In this document: one piece after another, positions 57,457 through 64,000 of the stretch
Layout of the letters: each line of letters begins with the position of its first letter
How positions within the stretch are numbered: the stretch's first letter is position 1
Origin: Pseudalkalibacillus sp045920555
Lineage (GTDB): Bacteria; Bacillota; Bacilli; Bacillales; Fictibacillaceae
Length of the DNA stretch: 64,000 bases
Assembly: GCF_045920555.1 (NCBI RefSeq)
Contig: NZ_CP174509.1
Coordinates: 3,348,001 to 3,412,000, forward strand
Direction: 5' to 3'
Made by a program: the position numbers and the translations under genes
The notes under the pieces: model-generated
Told to the model about the DNA's origin: nothing
The model's input: the letters and a program-made list of their open reading frames with translations, nothing else
Database searches by the model: none

Positions 57457-60105
57457 ATGAGTGACAATAAATACAGCTCAAGACAGCAACGCCGTCAAGG
57501 AGCTCCTTCACAAAAAAAGAAAACACCCAATACGCAGAAGAAAAGTCTGCTTAAAAAGATCACGGCTCTTCTTCTCATATTTGGCTTGATAGGAGTAACA
57601 GCAGGGGCAATCGCAGTGTTTGCGGTCATCAGCCAATCACCTGAACTTGATCCGAAAGCACTTGACACACCAGCATCATCCAAGCTTTTTGACAAAGACG
57701 GAAACGAATTCGGCATGATGTTTAAAAATGAAAAACGGATCAAGGCTCCTCTTGATGAAATTCCCCAAGTGATGAAGGATGCGGTCATTGCGACAGAAGA
57801 CGTCCGCTTCTATGATCATTTCGGTATTGATGTACGCCGTATTGGTGGTGCAGCAATTGCTAACGTTACAGGTGGTTTCGGCTCCCAGGGCGGTAGTACG
57901 ATCACACAGCAGGTCATTAAGAATGCATTATTGACCAAAGACAAGAACATGACACGTAAAATCAAAGAAGCATATCTTGCAGTCAAGCTTGAACAACGCT
58001 ATTCCAAAGATCAGATCTTGGAAATGTACCTTAATAAGATTTACTTCGGCGAAGGTGCATATGGGATTGGGACAGCGGCCAAGACCTACTTCAACAAAGA
58101 TATACAAGATTTAGAATTGCATGAAGCTGCTCTTTTGGCAGGATTACCAAAAGCGCCGTCTTCATATAGCCCTATCGATTATCCTGAAAAAGCAGAGAAG
58201 CGACGCAACGTCGTCCTCTCGCAGATGGCGAAATACGGATTCATAACTGAAAAACAAAAAGAAGAAGCTTCATCCATTCCGGTTACAGAGTACGTAAAGG
58301 AATCGAAACCAGAAGAAAAACAAAAATCTTACGAAACATTCAAAGCCCAAGTCATTAAAGAGGCTGCAAAAATGGCTGGCTTCGAGGATCCGGGCGAGGT
58401 CTACACAGCAGGTTTGGAAATCCATACTACACTGGACCCGAACGCACAAAATGCAGTCGAAGAAGCGCTTTATACTAACAGCATAATAAAAGAAGAAAAT
58501 ATCCAGGGCGGTATCGTCCTGACCGATACAAAAACGGGAGCAGTCAGAGCGATAGGAAGTGGGCGCAAAAACACAGCTAGCTCATTCTATGCGACACAGA
58601 TGGACCAACGCCAACCAGGCTCTGCAATAAAGCCGATTCTTGATTACGGTCCAGCGATTGAACATCTAAAATGGCCGACTTATAAAAAGGTAAGTGATGA
58701 TAAACTTGTTGTAAACGGCCACGAATTCCACAATTGGGACAGGAAACATCATGGCGATGTGACAATACGCAGGGCATTGTATGATTCTTATAACCTTCCT
58801 GCTATCCGAACTTGGCAGGAAGTCGGTGCTGACAAGGCGAAAGATTTTGCAGCAAAACTTGGTATCGAAGTGGATGATAAGCATTACAGCCCTGCTTATG
58901 CAATCGGTGGATTCCATAAGAGTCCTTCACCGATGGAAATGGCAGCTGCCTATGGTGCATTCGGGAACAAAGGAGTTTATAACAAGCCTTTCACCGTAAC
59001 AAAAATCAAGTTCCCTGATGGCCGTGTGATTGAGCATAAAGCTGATCCGCAAGTCGCAATGGAAGAATATACAGCTTATATGGTGACAGACATGTTGAAG
59101 GACGTCATCACTAAGGGGACAGCACGCCAACATGTGAACTTGAATTTCCCTGTAGCAGGTAAAACCGGTACGACGAACTATCCTGCTGAATACGGCGAAG
59201 AATTCAAAGGCAAGACGAGAGATGCCTGGTTTGCCGGTTATTCTTCAGAACTATCGGCAGCGATATGGACCGGATATAATGACAGTAAGGATGACGAAGG
59301 AAATCCGCAATATTTGACCAATGAAACAGATGATTACGCAAAATTGCTCTTCAATGATATTATGGCAAAAGCAAGTGCCGACTTAGAGAATTCTGATTGG
59401 AAGCGTCCTGACTCGGTCATTGAGGTCCCAATTGAAAAAGGGACCAACAAACGGGCAAGTGAATTTACTCCTAAGGATCAAATCATCAAGGAGCTTGCTG
59501 TCAAAGGTACGGACCTGCCAGATGTATCTAAAGAGTATAATAAGCTTGAAGTGCCACAAGGACTGCAGGCAGATTATGATGAGAAGAAAAAAGAAGCCAA
59601 ATTGAAGTGGAAATATCCTAAGGAACAACTTGAAAAAGGAATCACATTCAAAGTTCTATACTCTATAGATGGTAGTGGATTCCAGGAGCTGACAAAACAG
59701 AAAGAAATGGAATTAGTCGTTCAGAACTTGTCTCCTGGCGCAAATTACACATTTGCAGTAGTAGCTGTCGATGAAGAACAGAATAAAGAAAGTGAACCTG
59801 CAACCATTCAAGTCCAGACAAAAGAGGAAGACAGTGGCGAAGGTGATGGGAACGGTAATGGTGGAAACGGGAATGGGAATGGGAATGGAAACGAAGATGG
59901 AAACGGGAACGGTAATGGGAATGGAAACGAAGATGGAAACGGGAACAATGATGGAGAAACGCCTCCAAGTGACGGGGAGACTCCACCAGATGAAGGTGGA
60001 AACGGTGGTCAAGATGGAGATGAAGATGAAGATGATGGTGACACTGGTCTTCCATTCGGTATTGGGACCATCCCTCCTCCCTCATCCAACAAACAAGCTT
60101 CATAA
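57457..60105 (+). CDS. ponA: Class A penicillin-binding protein 1 (PonA)
   Basis: The protein has 882 residues. A cytoplasmic basic tail (1-27) and a transmembrane helix (about 30-55, ITALLLIFGLIGVTAGAIAVFAVI) precede the GT51 glycosyltransferase (ATEDVRFYDHFGIDVRRIGGA, GSQGGSTITQQ, YLNKIYFGEGAYGIGTAA). The transpeptidase has SxxK in RQPGSAIKP, SxN in DSYNLP and KTGTT. A fibronectin III-like domain (about 690-785) and a Gly/Asn/Asp-rich tail follow, the latter built partly of 36-bp tandem repeats. It polymerises and cross-links peptidoglycan and is a GpsB client. Confidence 0.97.
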   Translation: MSDNKYSSRQQRRQGAPSQKKKTPNTQKKSLLKKITALLLIFGLIGVTAGAIAVFAVISQSPELDPKALDTPASSKLFDKDGNEFGMMFKNEKRIKAPLDEIPQVMKDAVIATEDVRFYDHFGIDVRRIGGAAIANVTGGFGSQGGSTITQQVIKNALLTKDKNMTRKIKEAYLAVKLEQRYSKDQILEMYLNKIYFGEGAYGIGTAAKTYFNKDIQDLELHEAALLAGLPKAPSSYSPIDYPEKAEKRRNVVLSQMAKYGFITEKQKEEASSIPVTEYVKESKPEEKQKSYETFKAQVIKEAAKMAGFEDPGEVYTAGLEIHTTLDPNAQNAVEEALYTNSIIKEENIQGGIVLTDTKTGAVRAIGSGRKNTASSFYATQMDQRQPGSAIKPILDYGPAIEHLKWPTYKKVSDDKLVVNGHEFHNWDRKHHGDVTIRRALYDSYNLPAIRTWQEVGADKAKDFAAKLGIEVDDKHYSPAYAIGGFHKSPSPMEMAAAYGAFGNKGVYNKPFTVTKIKFPDGRVIEHKADPQVAMEEYTAYMVTDMLKDVITKGTARQHVNLNFPVAGKTGTTNYPAEYGEEFKGKTRDAWFAGYSSELSAAIWTGYNDSKDDEGNPQYLTNETDDYAKLLFNDIMAKASADLENSDWKRPDSVIEVPIEKGTNKRASEFTPKDQIIKELAVKGTDLPDVSKEYNKLEVPQGLQADYDEKKKEAKLKWKYPKEQLEKGITFKVLYSIDGSGFQELTKQKEMELVVQNLSPGANYTFAVVAVDEEQNKESEPATIQVQTKEEDSGEGDGNGNGGNGNGNGNGNEDGNGNGNGNGNEDGNGNNDGETPPSDGETPPDEGGNGGQDGDEDEDDGDTGLPFGIGTIPPPSSNKQAS
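59881..59952 (+). repeat. 36-bp tandem repeat in the ponA tail
   Basis: Two copies of a 36-base unit (GGGAATGGAAACGAAGATGG then AAACGGGAACGGTAAT) at 59881-59916 and 59917-59952 differ at about three bases near the end. Shorter GGGAATGGGAAT repeats flank them. They encode the NGNEDGNGN-type extracellular tail and are candidates for length variation. Confidence 0.85.
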
Positions 60106-60113
60106 TGTATAGA

Positions 60114-60150
60114 AAAGGCCTGAGTGGAAAAATTCCACCCAGGCCTTTTC
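60114..60150. terminator. Bidirectional terminator (ponA / SleL-like)
   Basis: AAAAGGCCTG.GTGGAA pairs with TTCCAC.CAGGCCTTTT, with T and A runs at the ends. It serves the converging ponA and LysM-GH18 genes. Confidence 0.9.
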
Positions 60151-60155
60151 TTTTT

Positions 60156-61427
60156 TTATCTCTCGATATTGAAACGATCTTTTATCAAGGTCCATAACGG
60201 CGTATACGGAAACGCAAGATTCCAAAATGACATCCCTGCAATATCCAGCTTTTTGATCAAATTGAATTTGGCAGACATACTCCTCAGGTCTTCAAACCAG
60301 ACGATGTGTTCCTTTCCGTTTTCATCATAATACGTATAATAAGGAGCTTGATCCTCTTCATCATACTGTATTTCAGTTTTCCTTGTGTAGGCAAGCCTAG
60401 TTGCCTGAGGGACACTCAAAGCTTTGGCAAACGGTCCGCCCTCGAAATACGGCAATGTCCAGTCGTATCCATATAAGTTTATCCCCATCAACAACTTTTC
60501 TTTAGGAATTTCTGTTAAACCGTATCTTAGAACTTTTTCAACTTCTGGCAATGGACTTACGGGTAAAGGCGGCCCCCCGCTCCATCCCCATTCGTAAGTC
60601 ATGATGATGACATAATCGACGATTTCCCCATGTGCTTTATAATCATGTCCCTCATAAAGGACTCCTTTTTGATCAGCACTTGTTTTTGGAGCTAGTGCCG
60701 TTGAAACAACATACCCCTGTGGCCTTAGTTTATTCGTCAACCTCTGGAGGAATCGATTATAGGGCTCTCTATTTTGACTCCCTAAAAACTCAAAATCGAT
60801 ATTGACGCCCCGAAAGCCTTTGTTTTTCATCACTTGTTCAATATTGTTTACTAGAGTAATCTGTATTTGATCGTTCTGGAGAACCGCTGACGCCAGTTCT
60901 GTGTCGAACTCAGCTCCCTCTTTTATATTCGTGACAGACATGATCGGTTTTACATTGTTCGTTTTAGCCACTTCGATCAAAGCATCGTCGTTCTCTAATG
61001 GTCGGATATTCCCTTGATCGTCAACATGATAACTGAATACGGATAACCAGCTTAAGGCATTGCCAGCCGTTTTTGTATTATCAACTGATTTTTCAAATGG
61101 TTCTGCATACGCATTGACAAGTGCTGAAGTTTTTGGTTTTTGAGGAACCCGGAGTAGCTGGCCAGGATATAAGATGTTCCCTTCAATTTGTGGATTCGCC
61201 CTCCTAAGTTCATCCACAGAAACACCAGTTTTATTCGCAATACTAAAAAAAGAATCTCCAGGTTGCACAGTATACCTGTTCTGCGTCGGAATCAGCAATG
61301 TTTGCCCGATCGCTAACTGATCTGGAGATTCCAATCCATTTAAATCAACGATTGGCTGCCATGGTATACCATACTGTTGAGAGATTCCCCAAAGAGATTG
61401 CCCTCTTCTTACAACATGGATTAACAT
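60156..61427 (-). CDS. LysM-GH18 spore peptidoglycan hydrolase (SleL/YaaH-like)
   Basis: The protein has 423 residues. Two N-terminal LysM domains (HVVRRGQSLWGISQQYGIPW, 4-23; YTVQPGDSFFSIANKTGVSV, 52-71) are followed by a GH18 barrel with the catalytic strand RGVNIDFEFL (about 205-214) and MTYEWGWSGGPPLPVSP. The arrangement is that of SleL/YaaH N-acetylglucosaminidases, which act on cortex fragments at germination. No signal peptide is present, as in spore-coat-routed SleL/YaaH. AGGAGGT lies upstream of the ATG. It is inserted between ponA and ypoC relative to B. subtilis. Confidence 0.9.
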   Translation of the reverse strand: MLIHVVRRGQSLWGISQQYGIPWQPIVDLNGLESPDQLAIGQTLLIPTQNRYTVQPGDSFFSIANKTGVSVDELRRANPQIEGNILYPGQLLRVPQKPKTSALVNAYAEPFEKSVDNTKTAGNALSWLSVFSYHVDDQGNIRPLENDDALIEVAKTNNVKPIMSVTNIKEGAEFDTELASAVLQNDQIQITLVNNIEQVMKNKGFRGVNIDFEFLGSQNREPYNRFLQRLTNKLRPQGYVVSTALAPKTSADQKGVLYEGHDYKAHGEIVDYVIIMTYEWGWSGGPPLPVSPLPEVEKVLRYGLTEIPKEKLLMGINLYGYDWTLPYFEGGPFAKALSVPQATRLAYTRKTEIQYDEEDQAPYYTYYDENGKEHIVWFEDLRSMSAKFNLIKKLDIAGMSFWNLAFPYTPLWTLIKDRFNIER

Positions 61428-61474
61428 GATCTAGTACCTCCTGCTCGACATCATCATGCTATTATCCTATGTTG

Positions 61475-61999
61475 TCATTTCTTGTCCATATGCTGTTTTT
61501 TGTGTATTGCCTTCACCCACTTCTTCTCAAGTTCTTCAAAAACCTGAGCCAATTGGATGAACGATTGGTAGTGATCTGGATTTTCTATTAGGAATGTGAG
61601 ACGTTCATTCAGGTTTACAGGCTGGATTGGGAAAATTGAAAGGTCATCCTTCAAATGAGTCAAACGGTCAACCTTCTTTCCATTTATCCAAAAAATCGAA
61701 GTAATGAACCATCCGATACCTAGAACCATCTTAGGGCGTGCAACTTGCCGATTTCGTTGGGAAAATGCCTCTGATATGTGTTCTTTTTCTACTCTCCAAC
61801 ATTCAAAAAATCTGTTGATGTAAGCTTCTCGATCAAATTCAGGATAGGTAGAATCCCTTTTTTCACCTAAAATATCCAGTAAAAAAGGGATTTCCGCCAA
61901 TTCATGAACATCTAAGGTATCTTCAAAGGTAATTTCATTGGTATTGAACCATAATGGGTGATGGAAGCAGGCTGGTATCTGAATCGTTCTTTCAGACAT
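61475..61999 (-). CDS. ypoC: YpoC protein
   Basis: The protein has 174 residues. IPACFHHPLWF at the start, FLLDILGEKRD and the WFITSIFWINGKKV segment fit YpoC, a Bacillus protein of unknown function always encoded after nth. It overlaps the nth stop by 8 bp, so it is translationally coupled. It is likely soluble. Confidence 0.88.
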   Translation of the reverse strand: MSERTIQIPACFHHPLWFNTNEITFEDTLDVHELAEIPFLLDILGEKRDSTYPEFDREAYINRFFECWRVEKEHISEAFSQRNRQVARPKMVLGIGWFITSIFWINGKKVDRLTHLKDDLSIFPIQPVNLNERLTFLIENPDHYQSFIQLAQVFEELEKKWVKAIHKKQHMDKK

Positions 62000-62651
62000 T
62001 CTCTTTCACTTTCTTCATTCTTTTTTGCCCCTCACGACATAAATAAAGGAGGGGACAAACAGTACATTGAGGATTCTGAGCTTTACAGTGGTATCGGCCG
62101 AAGAAAATTAGACGATGGTGCGTATCCGACCATTCTTCCTTCGGGACCTTTCGCATCAACGTTTTTTCCACCTCAAGCACGCTATCCTTCCACCGACAAA
62201 TCCCTAACCGTTTCGAAACCCGTTCTACATGTGTATCAACTGCGATAGCAGGTTCGCCAAACGCCACTGAGACGATGACATTCGCTGTTTTCCTTCCGAC
62301 GCCTGGAAGCTTTACAAGTTCATCTCGGTCTTTAGGGACTTCTCCCCCATACTCATGAATGAGAATTTCAGAAAGTTTCCGGATGTTTTTAGCTTTATTG
62401 CGGAAAAGACCAATAGAACGGATATCGTTCTGCAATTCCTCCAATGGTACTGCCAAGTAATCTTCCGGGCTTTTATATTTTTCGAATAAGCCAAGGGTAA
62501 CTTTATTTACGAGCGCATCAGTACATTGTGCAGATAACAAGACAGCAATCGTAAGCTCGAAAGAGTTTTTATGATGCAGCTCGCAATGTGCTTCAGGGAA
62601 CATTTTTCCTATTTCATCTAATACGTCTCTGATTTGCTTTTTCGTCAACAT
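61992..62651 (-). CDS. nth: Endonuclease III
   Basis: The protein has 219 residues. The helix-hairpin-helix with catalytic Lys (LPGVGRKTANVIVS, about 112-125), catalytic Asp in AVDTHVERVSKRLG (about 136-149) and the Fe4S4 cysteines C-x6-C-x2-C-x5-C (CKAQNPQCTVCPLLYLC) are intact. It is a DNA glycosylase/AP lyase for oxidised pyrimidines. It is the middle gene of dnaD-nth-ypoC. Confidence 0.97.
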   Translation of the reverse strand: MLTKKQIRDVLDEIGKMFPEAHCELHHKNSFELTIAVLLSAQCTDALVNKVTLGLFEKYKSPEDYLAVPLEELQNDIRSIGLFRNKAKNIRKLSEILIHEYGGEVPKDRDELVKLPGVGRKTANVIVSVAFGEPAIAVDTHVERVSKRLGICRWKDSVLEVEKTLMRKVPKEEWSDTHHRLIFFGRYHCKAQNPQCTVCPLLYLCREGQKRMKKVKENV

Positions 62652-62669
62652 GAGTGATCTCGTCCTTTA

Positions 62670-63380
62670 TTACGATTGTTCAAGCCAATTATAGTATGGA
62701 AAATCTGTTTTTTCTGGTGGTGAATATGTGTTCTCGGTTCTTCTATATCTTTGCTGTCGGAATTTCTCACCGTATTGTTTCGCCTCATCCACCGACTGGA
62801 TTCCGTTCTTTTTCCACTCGAACAATATACGATCGATGTATCGGAAGTTCAACTTTCCTGACAATACTGATTCTTTCAAGGCGGCAATGATGATCGCCGG
62901 GTCATGATTGTCCTGATCAAGCCACATCGTCAATGTCTCACACTCGATCGGTGATAACGGCCTGCCGAACTCCTTTTCCATGATTGTATAAATCTGCTGC
63001 TCATCTTCTTTATTCTTTACAGACTCTTCATCAATTTCATCTTCTTCTAAGACTCTGATCAACTTCTCCCATAGCGGGCGGAGTGTATAGGTTTCAGAAT
63101 ATATGTTTTGTACGGGATCTTCTTGTTCTTCTATTTTCAACATTCCTTTTTGAATACAAGTCCGTAGAATTTGCATACATTTATGAGGAGATACCGTCAT
63201 CCTCGCTGCTAATTGTTCAGGAGTAGGAAAATAATTTCCCCTTTCCAGGAACGAATGCATATGTATTAAAGCCATCACTTCTTCTTCATCAAGACCAATA
63301 CGGTTATAATTTCTTAAAAGAACACTCGGGATTGAGACTGAGCCCATCTCAATCCAGTTAAAAAAACTCTCTCTATTCAT
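62670..63380 (-). CDS. dnaD: DNA replication initiation protein DnaD
   Basis: The protein has 236 residues. The start is at 63380 (MNRESFFNWIEMG), with GAGGAGGTG upstream; the open frame begins three codons earlier. The N-terminal winged helix (FPTPEQLAARMTVSPHKCMQILRTCI) and the DnaB_2-type C-terminal DDBH2 domain (FGRPLSPIECETLTMWLDQDNHDPAIIIAALKESV, IDRILFEWKKNGI) are both present. It loads the replicative helicase with DnaB/DnaI at oriC and during restart. It is followed by nth and ypoC in one operon. Confidence 0.97.
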   Translation of the reverse strand: MNRESFFNWIEMGSVSIPSVLLRNYNRIGLDEEEVMALIHMHSFLERGNYFPTPEQLAARMTVSPHKCMQILRTCIQKGMLKIEEQEDPVQNIYSETYTLRPLWEKLIRVLEEDEIDEESVKNKEDEQQIYTIMEKEFGRPLSPIECETLTMWLDQDNHDPAIIIAALKESVLSGKLNFRYIDRILFEWKKNGIQSVDEAKQYGEKFRQQRYRRTENTYSPPEKTDFPYYNWLEQS

Positions 63381-63516
63381 AAAACACACCTCCTCTTCAT
63401 TATATCAAAATCAGACCGTCTATAATTACTCCAAAGAGGGAAATACGCAATTTATTGCGAAATTGGCTCATAAATTTCAAATCCGGCTCATTTATAAATT
63501 TTTGTGCAAAGCGAAG

Positions 63517-63582
63517 AAAAAGCACTAGTGTAAGTAGATCGTCATGCTTGCATGTAAGACTCTATTACACCAAGTGCTTTTT
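63517..63582. repeat. Three-tier palindromic element A
   Basis: Nested helices: AAAAAGCACT (63517-63526) with AGTGCTTTTT (63573-63582); GTGTAA (63528-63533) with TTACAC (63565-63570); apical CATGC-TT-GCATG (63543-63554). The sequence between apex and second helix is TAAGACTC. Element B at 63681-63746 has the same plan with changed but still paired lower helices. It is in the asnS-dnaD gap. Confidence 0.75.
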
Positions 63583-63680
63583 TATGGATCCCTTCCCTGA
63601 ATAACTTCAAAGCGATACTACCGAATACCTTCGAATCCGATTCTTTGTTCCCGAAATAATGTAATTTTGAGCGAAGCGAA

Positions 63681-63746
63681 ACAAAGGCACTGGGAAACAA
63701 GTCGCCATGCTCGCATGTAAGACTATGTTTCCCTATGTGCCTTTGT
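63681..63746. repeat. Three-tier palindromic element B
   Basis: ACAAAGGCAC (63681-63690) with GTGCCTTTGT (63737-63746); GGGAAAC (63692-63698) with GTTTCCC (63727-63733); apical CATGC-TC-GCATG (63706-63717) followed by TAAGACTA. GCGAAGCGAA precedes it, as GCGAAGAAAA precedes element A. It could also serve as the asnS terminator. Confidence 0.75.
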
Positions 63747-63771
63747 AGGGAACAAAACAGCTCTATTTGAA

Positions 63772-64000
63772 TCAAGGATATAAACGATTTAGCAAGCGTG
63801 GGAACGGAATAGACTCTCGGATATGCTCAATTCCAGACAACCAAGCAACGGTACGCTCTAGTCCAAGACCAAATCCAGAATGAGGTACACTGCCGTACTT
63901 GCGCAACTCTAAATACCACTTATATGCGTCATCCGACAAGTCATGTTCTTCATAACGTTTCTTCATCAATTCGAGGTCATCGATACGCTGACTTCCACCG
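63772..64000 (-). CDS. asnS: Asparaginyl-tRNA synthetase, C-terminal part
   Basis: Only the last 75 residues are inside the window; the gene continues beyond position 64000. GGSQRIDDLELMKKRYEEHD and the class II motif 3 GSVPHSGFGLGLERTVAWLSG, then HIRESIPFPRLLNRLYP, are typical of AsnS. Order asnS-dnaD-nth is as in B. subtilis. The 390-bp gap to dnaD holds two palindromic elements. Confidence 0.96.
   Translation of the reverse strand, partial: GGSQRIDDLELMKKRYEEHDLSDDAYKWYLELRKYGSVPHSGFGLGLERTVAWLSGIEHIRESIPFPRLLNRLYP

Noticed and set aside
59663..60112. Long open frames on the other strand and frames of the ponA tail (up to 146 codons)
   Set aside because: They are products of the repetitive GGGAATGGAAAC-type sequence and have no starts with ribosome sites.
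63542..63775. 77-codon minus-strand ORF between asnS and dnaD
   Set aside because: It runs through both palindromic elements, has no ribosome site and no protein-like pattern; the hairpins explain its sequence better.
1..64000. CRISPR array, prophage, tRNA or rRNA genes
   Set aside because: No regularly spaced direct repeats with unique spacers, no phage structural or integrase genes, and no tRNA cloverleaf or rRNA sequence were noticed on either strand.

Overview
The window looks like the chromosome of a low-to-moderate GC, endospore-forming Bacillaceae. The right half follows the Bacillus subtilis order ypsC - rnpB - gpsB - ypsA - cotD - yprB/yprA - (insertions) - yppE - yppC - recU - ponA - ypoC - nth - dnaD - asnS almost gene for gene. 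Spore genes (cotD, racA, an sspM-like SASP gene with a near-consensus sigma-G promoter, a SleL/YaaH-type hydrolase) support a spore former. The genus cannot be fixed from what is visible. Most genes are on the minus strand.

Layout. 1-5.3 kb: a five-gene minus-strand operon of three Gfo/Idh/MocA oxidoreductases and two TIM-barrel sugar isomerase-like proteins, with its own promoter and terminator but no transporter. 5.4-8.2 kb: small unknown genes, a broken small gene and an azoreductase preceded by a TACT-N7-AGTA operator. 8.2-10.7 kb: a secreted M14 zinc peptidase. 10.9-19.3 kb: assimilatory sulfate reduction and siroheme genes (cysH-cysP-sat-cysC-sulfite reductase-DUF3906-sumT-sirB) behind a SAM riboswitch, ending in a decayed sirC joined to a headless homocysteine methyltransferase gene. 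19.4-21.2 kb: aspartokinase behind a lysine riboswitch. 21.3-25.4 kb: VOC protein, GDSL hydrolase, pheA, a DUF4145 protein, a 22-codon micro-ORF and small envelope-related genes. 25.7-27.05 kb: an IS200/IS605-type element carrying only tnpB, with a decapitated gene on each side. 27-38.6 kb: cstA, parE/parC, yneT, ypwA, ypsC. 38.7-45 kb: repeats, RNase P RNA, gpsB, ypsA, cotD, a 24-residue membrane peptide, and the DNA-repair pair yprB/yprA (mrfB/mrfA). 45-54 kb: an accessory block (yyaL, a YteA-like protein, an RsbR-like stressosome protein, a SAM-riboswitch/yezD unit before a wrecked crotonase, cold shock protein, SIMPL protein, XRE regulator, Mpo1-like and cydA remnants). 54-64 kb: yppE, racA, sspM-like, yppC, recU, ponA, a LysM-GH18 hydrolase, ypoC, nth, dnaD, and the C-terminus of asnS.

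How it works together. Two S-box leaders and one L-box leader tie sulfur and aspartate-family metabolism to SAM and lysine supply. The cysH operon makes sulfide and part of the siroheme its reductase needs; the last siroheme enzyme gene is destroyed here, so that step must be encoded elsewhere. recU, nth, dnaD, parE/parC, mrfA/mrfB and ponA/gpsB group DNA repair, replication and cell-wall synthesis.

Signs of decay are frequent: at least eight broken or truncated genes and several families of short dispersed or palindromic repeats. The least explained structures are two adjacent three-tier hairpins between asnS and dnaD whose lower stems differ by compensating changes while the apex is conserved, and the second terminator-like hairpin in the cysH leader.
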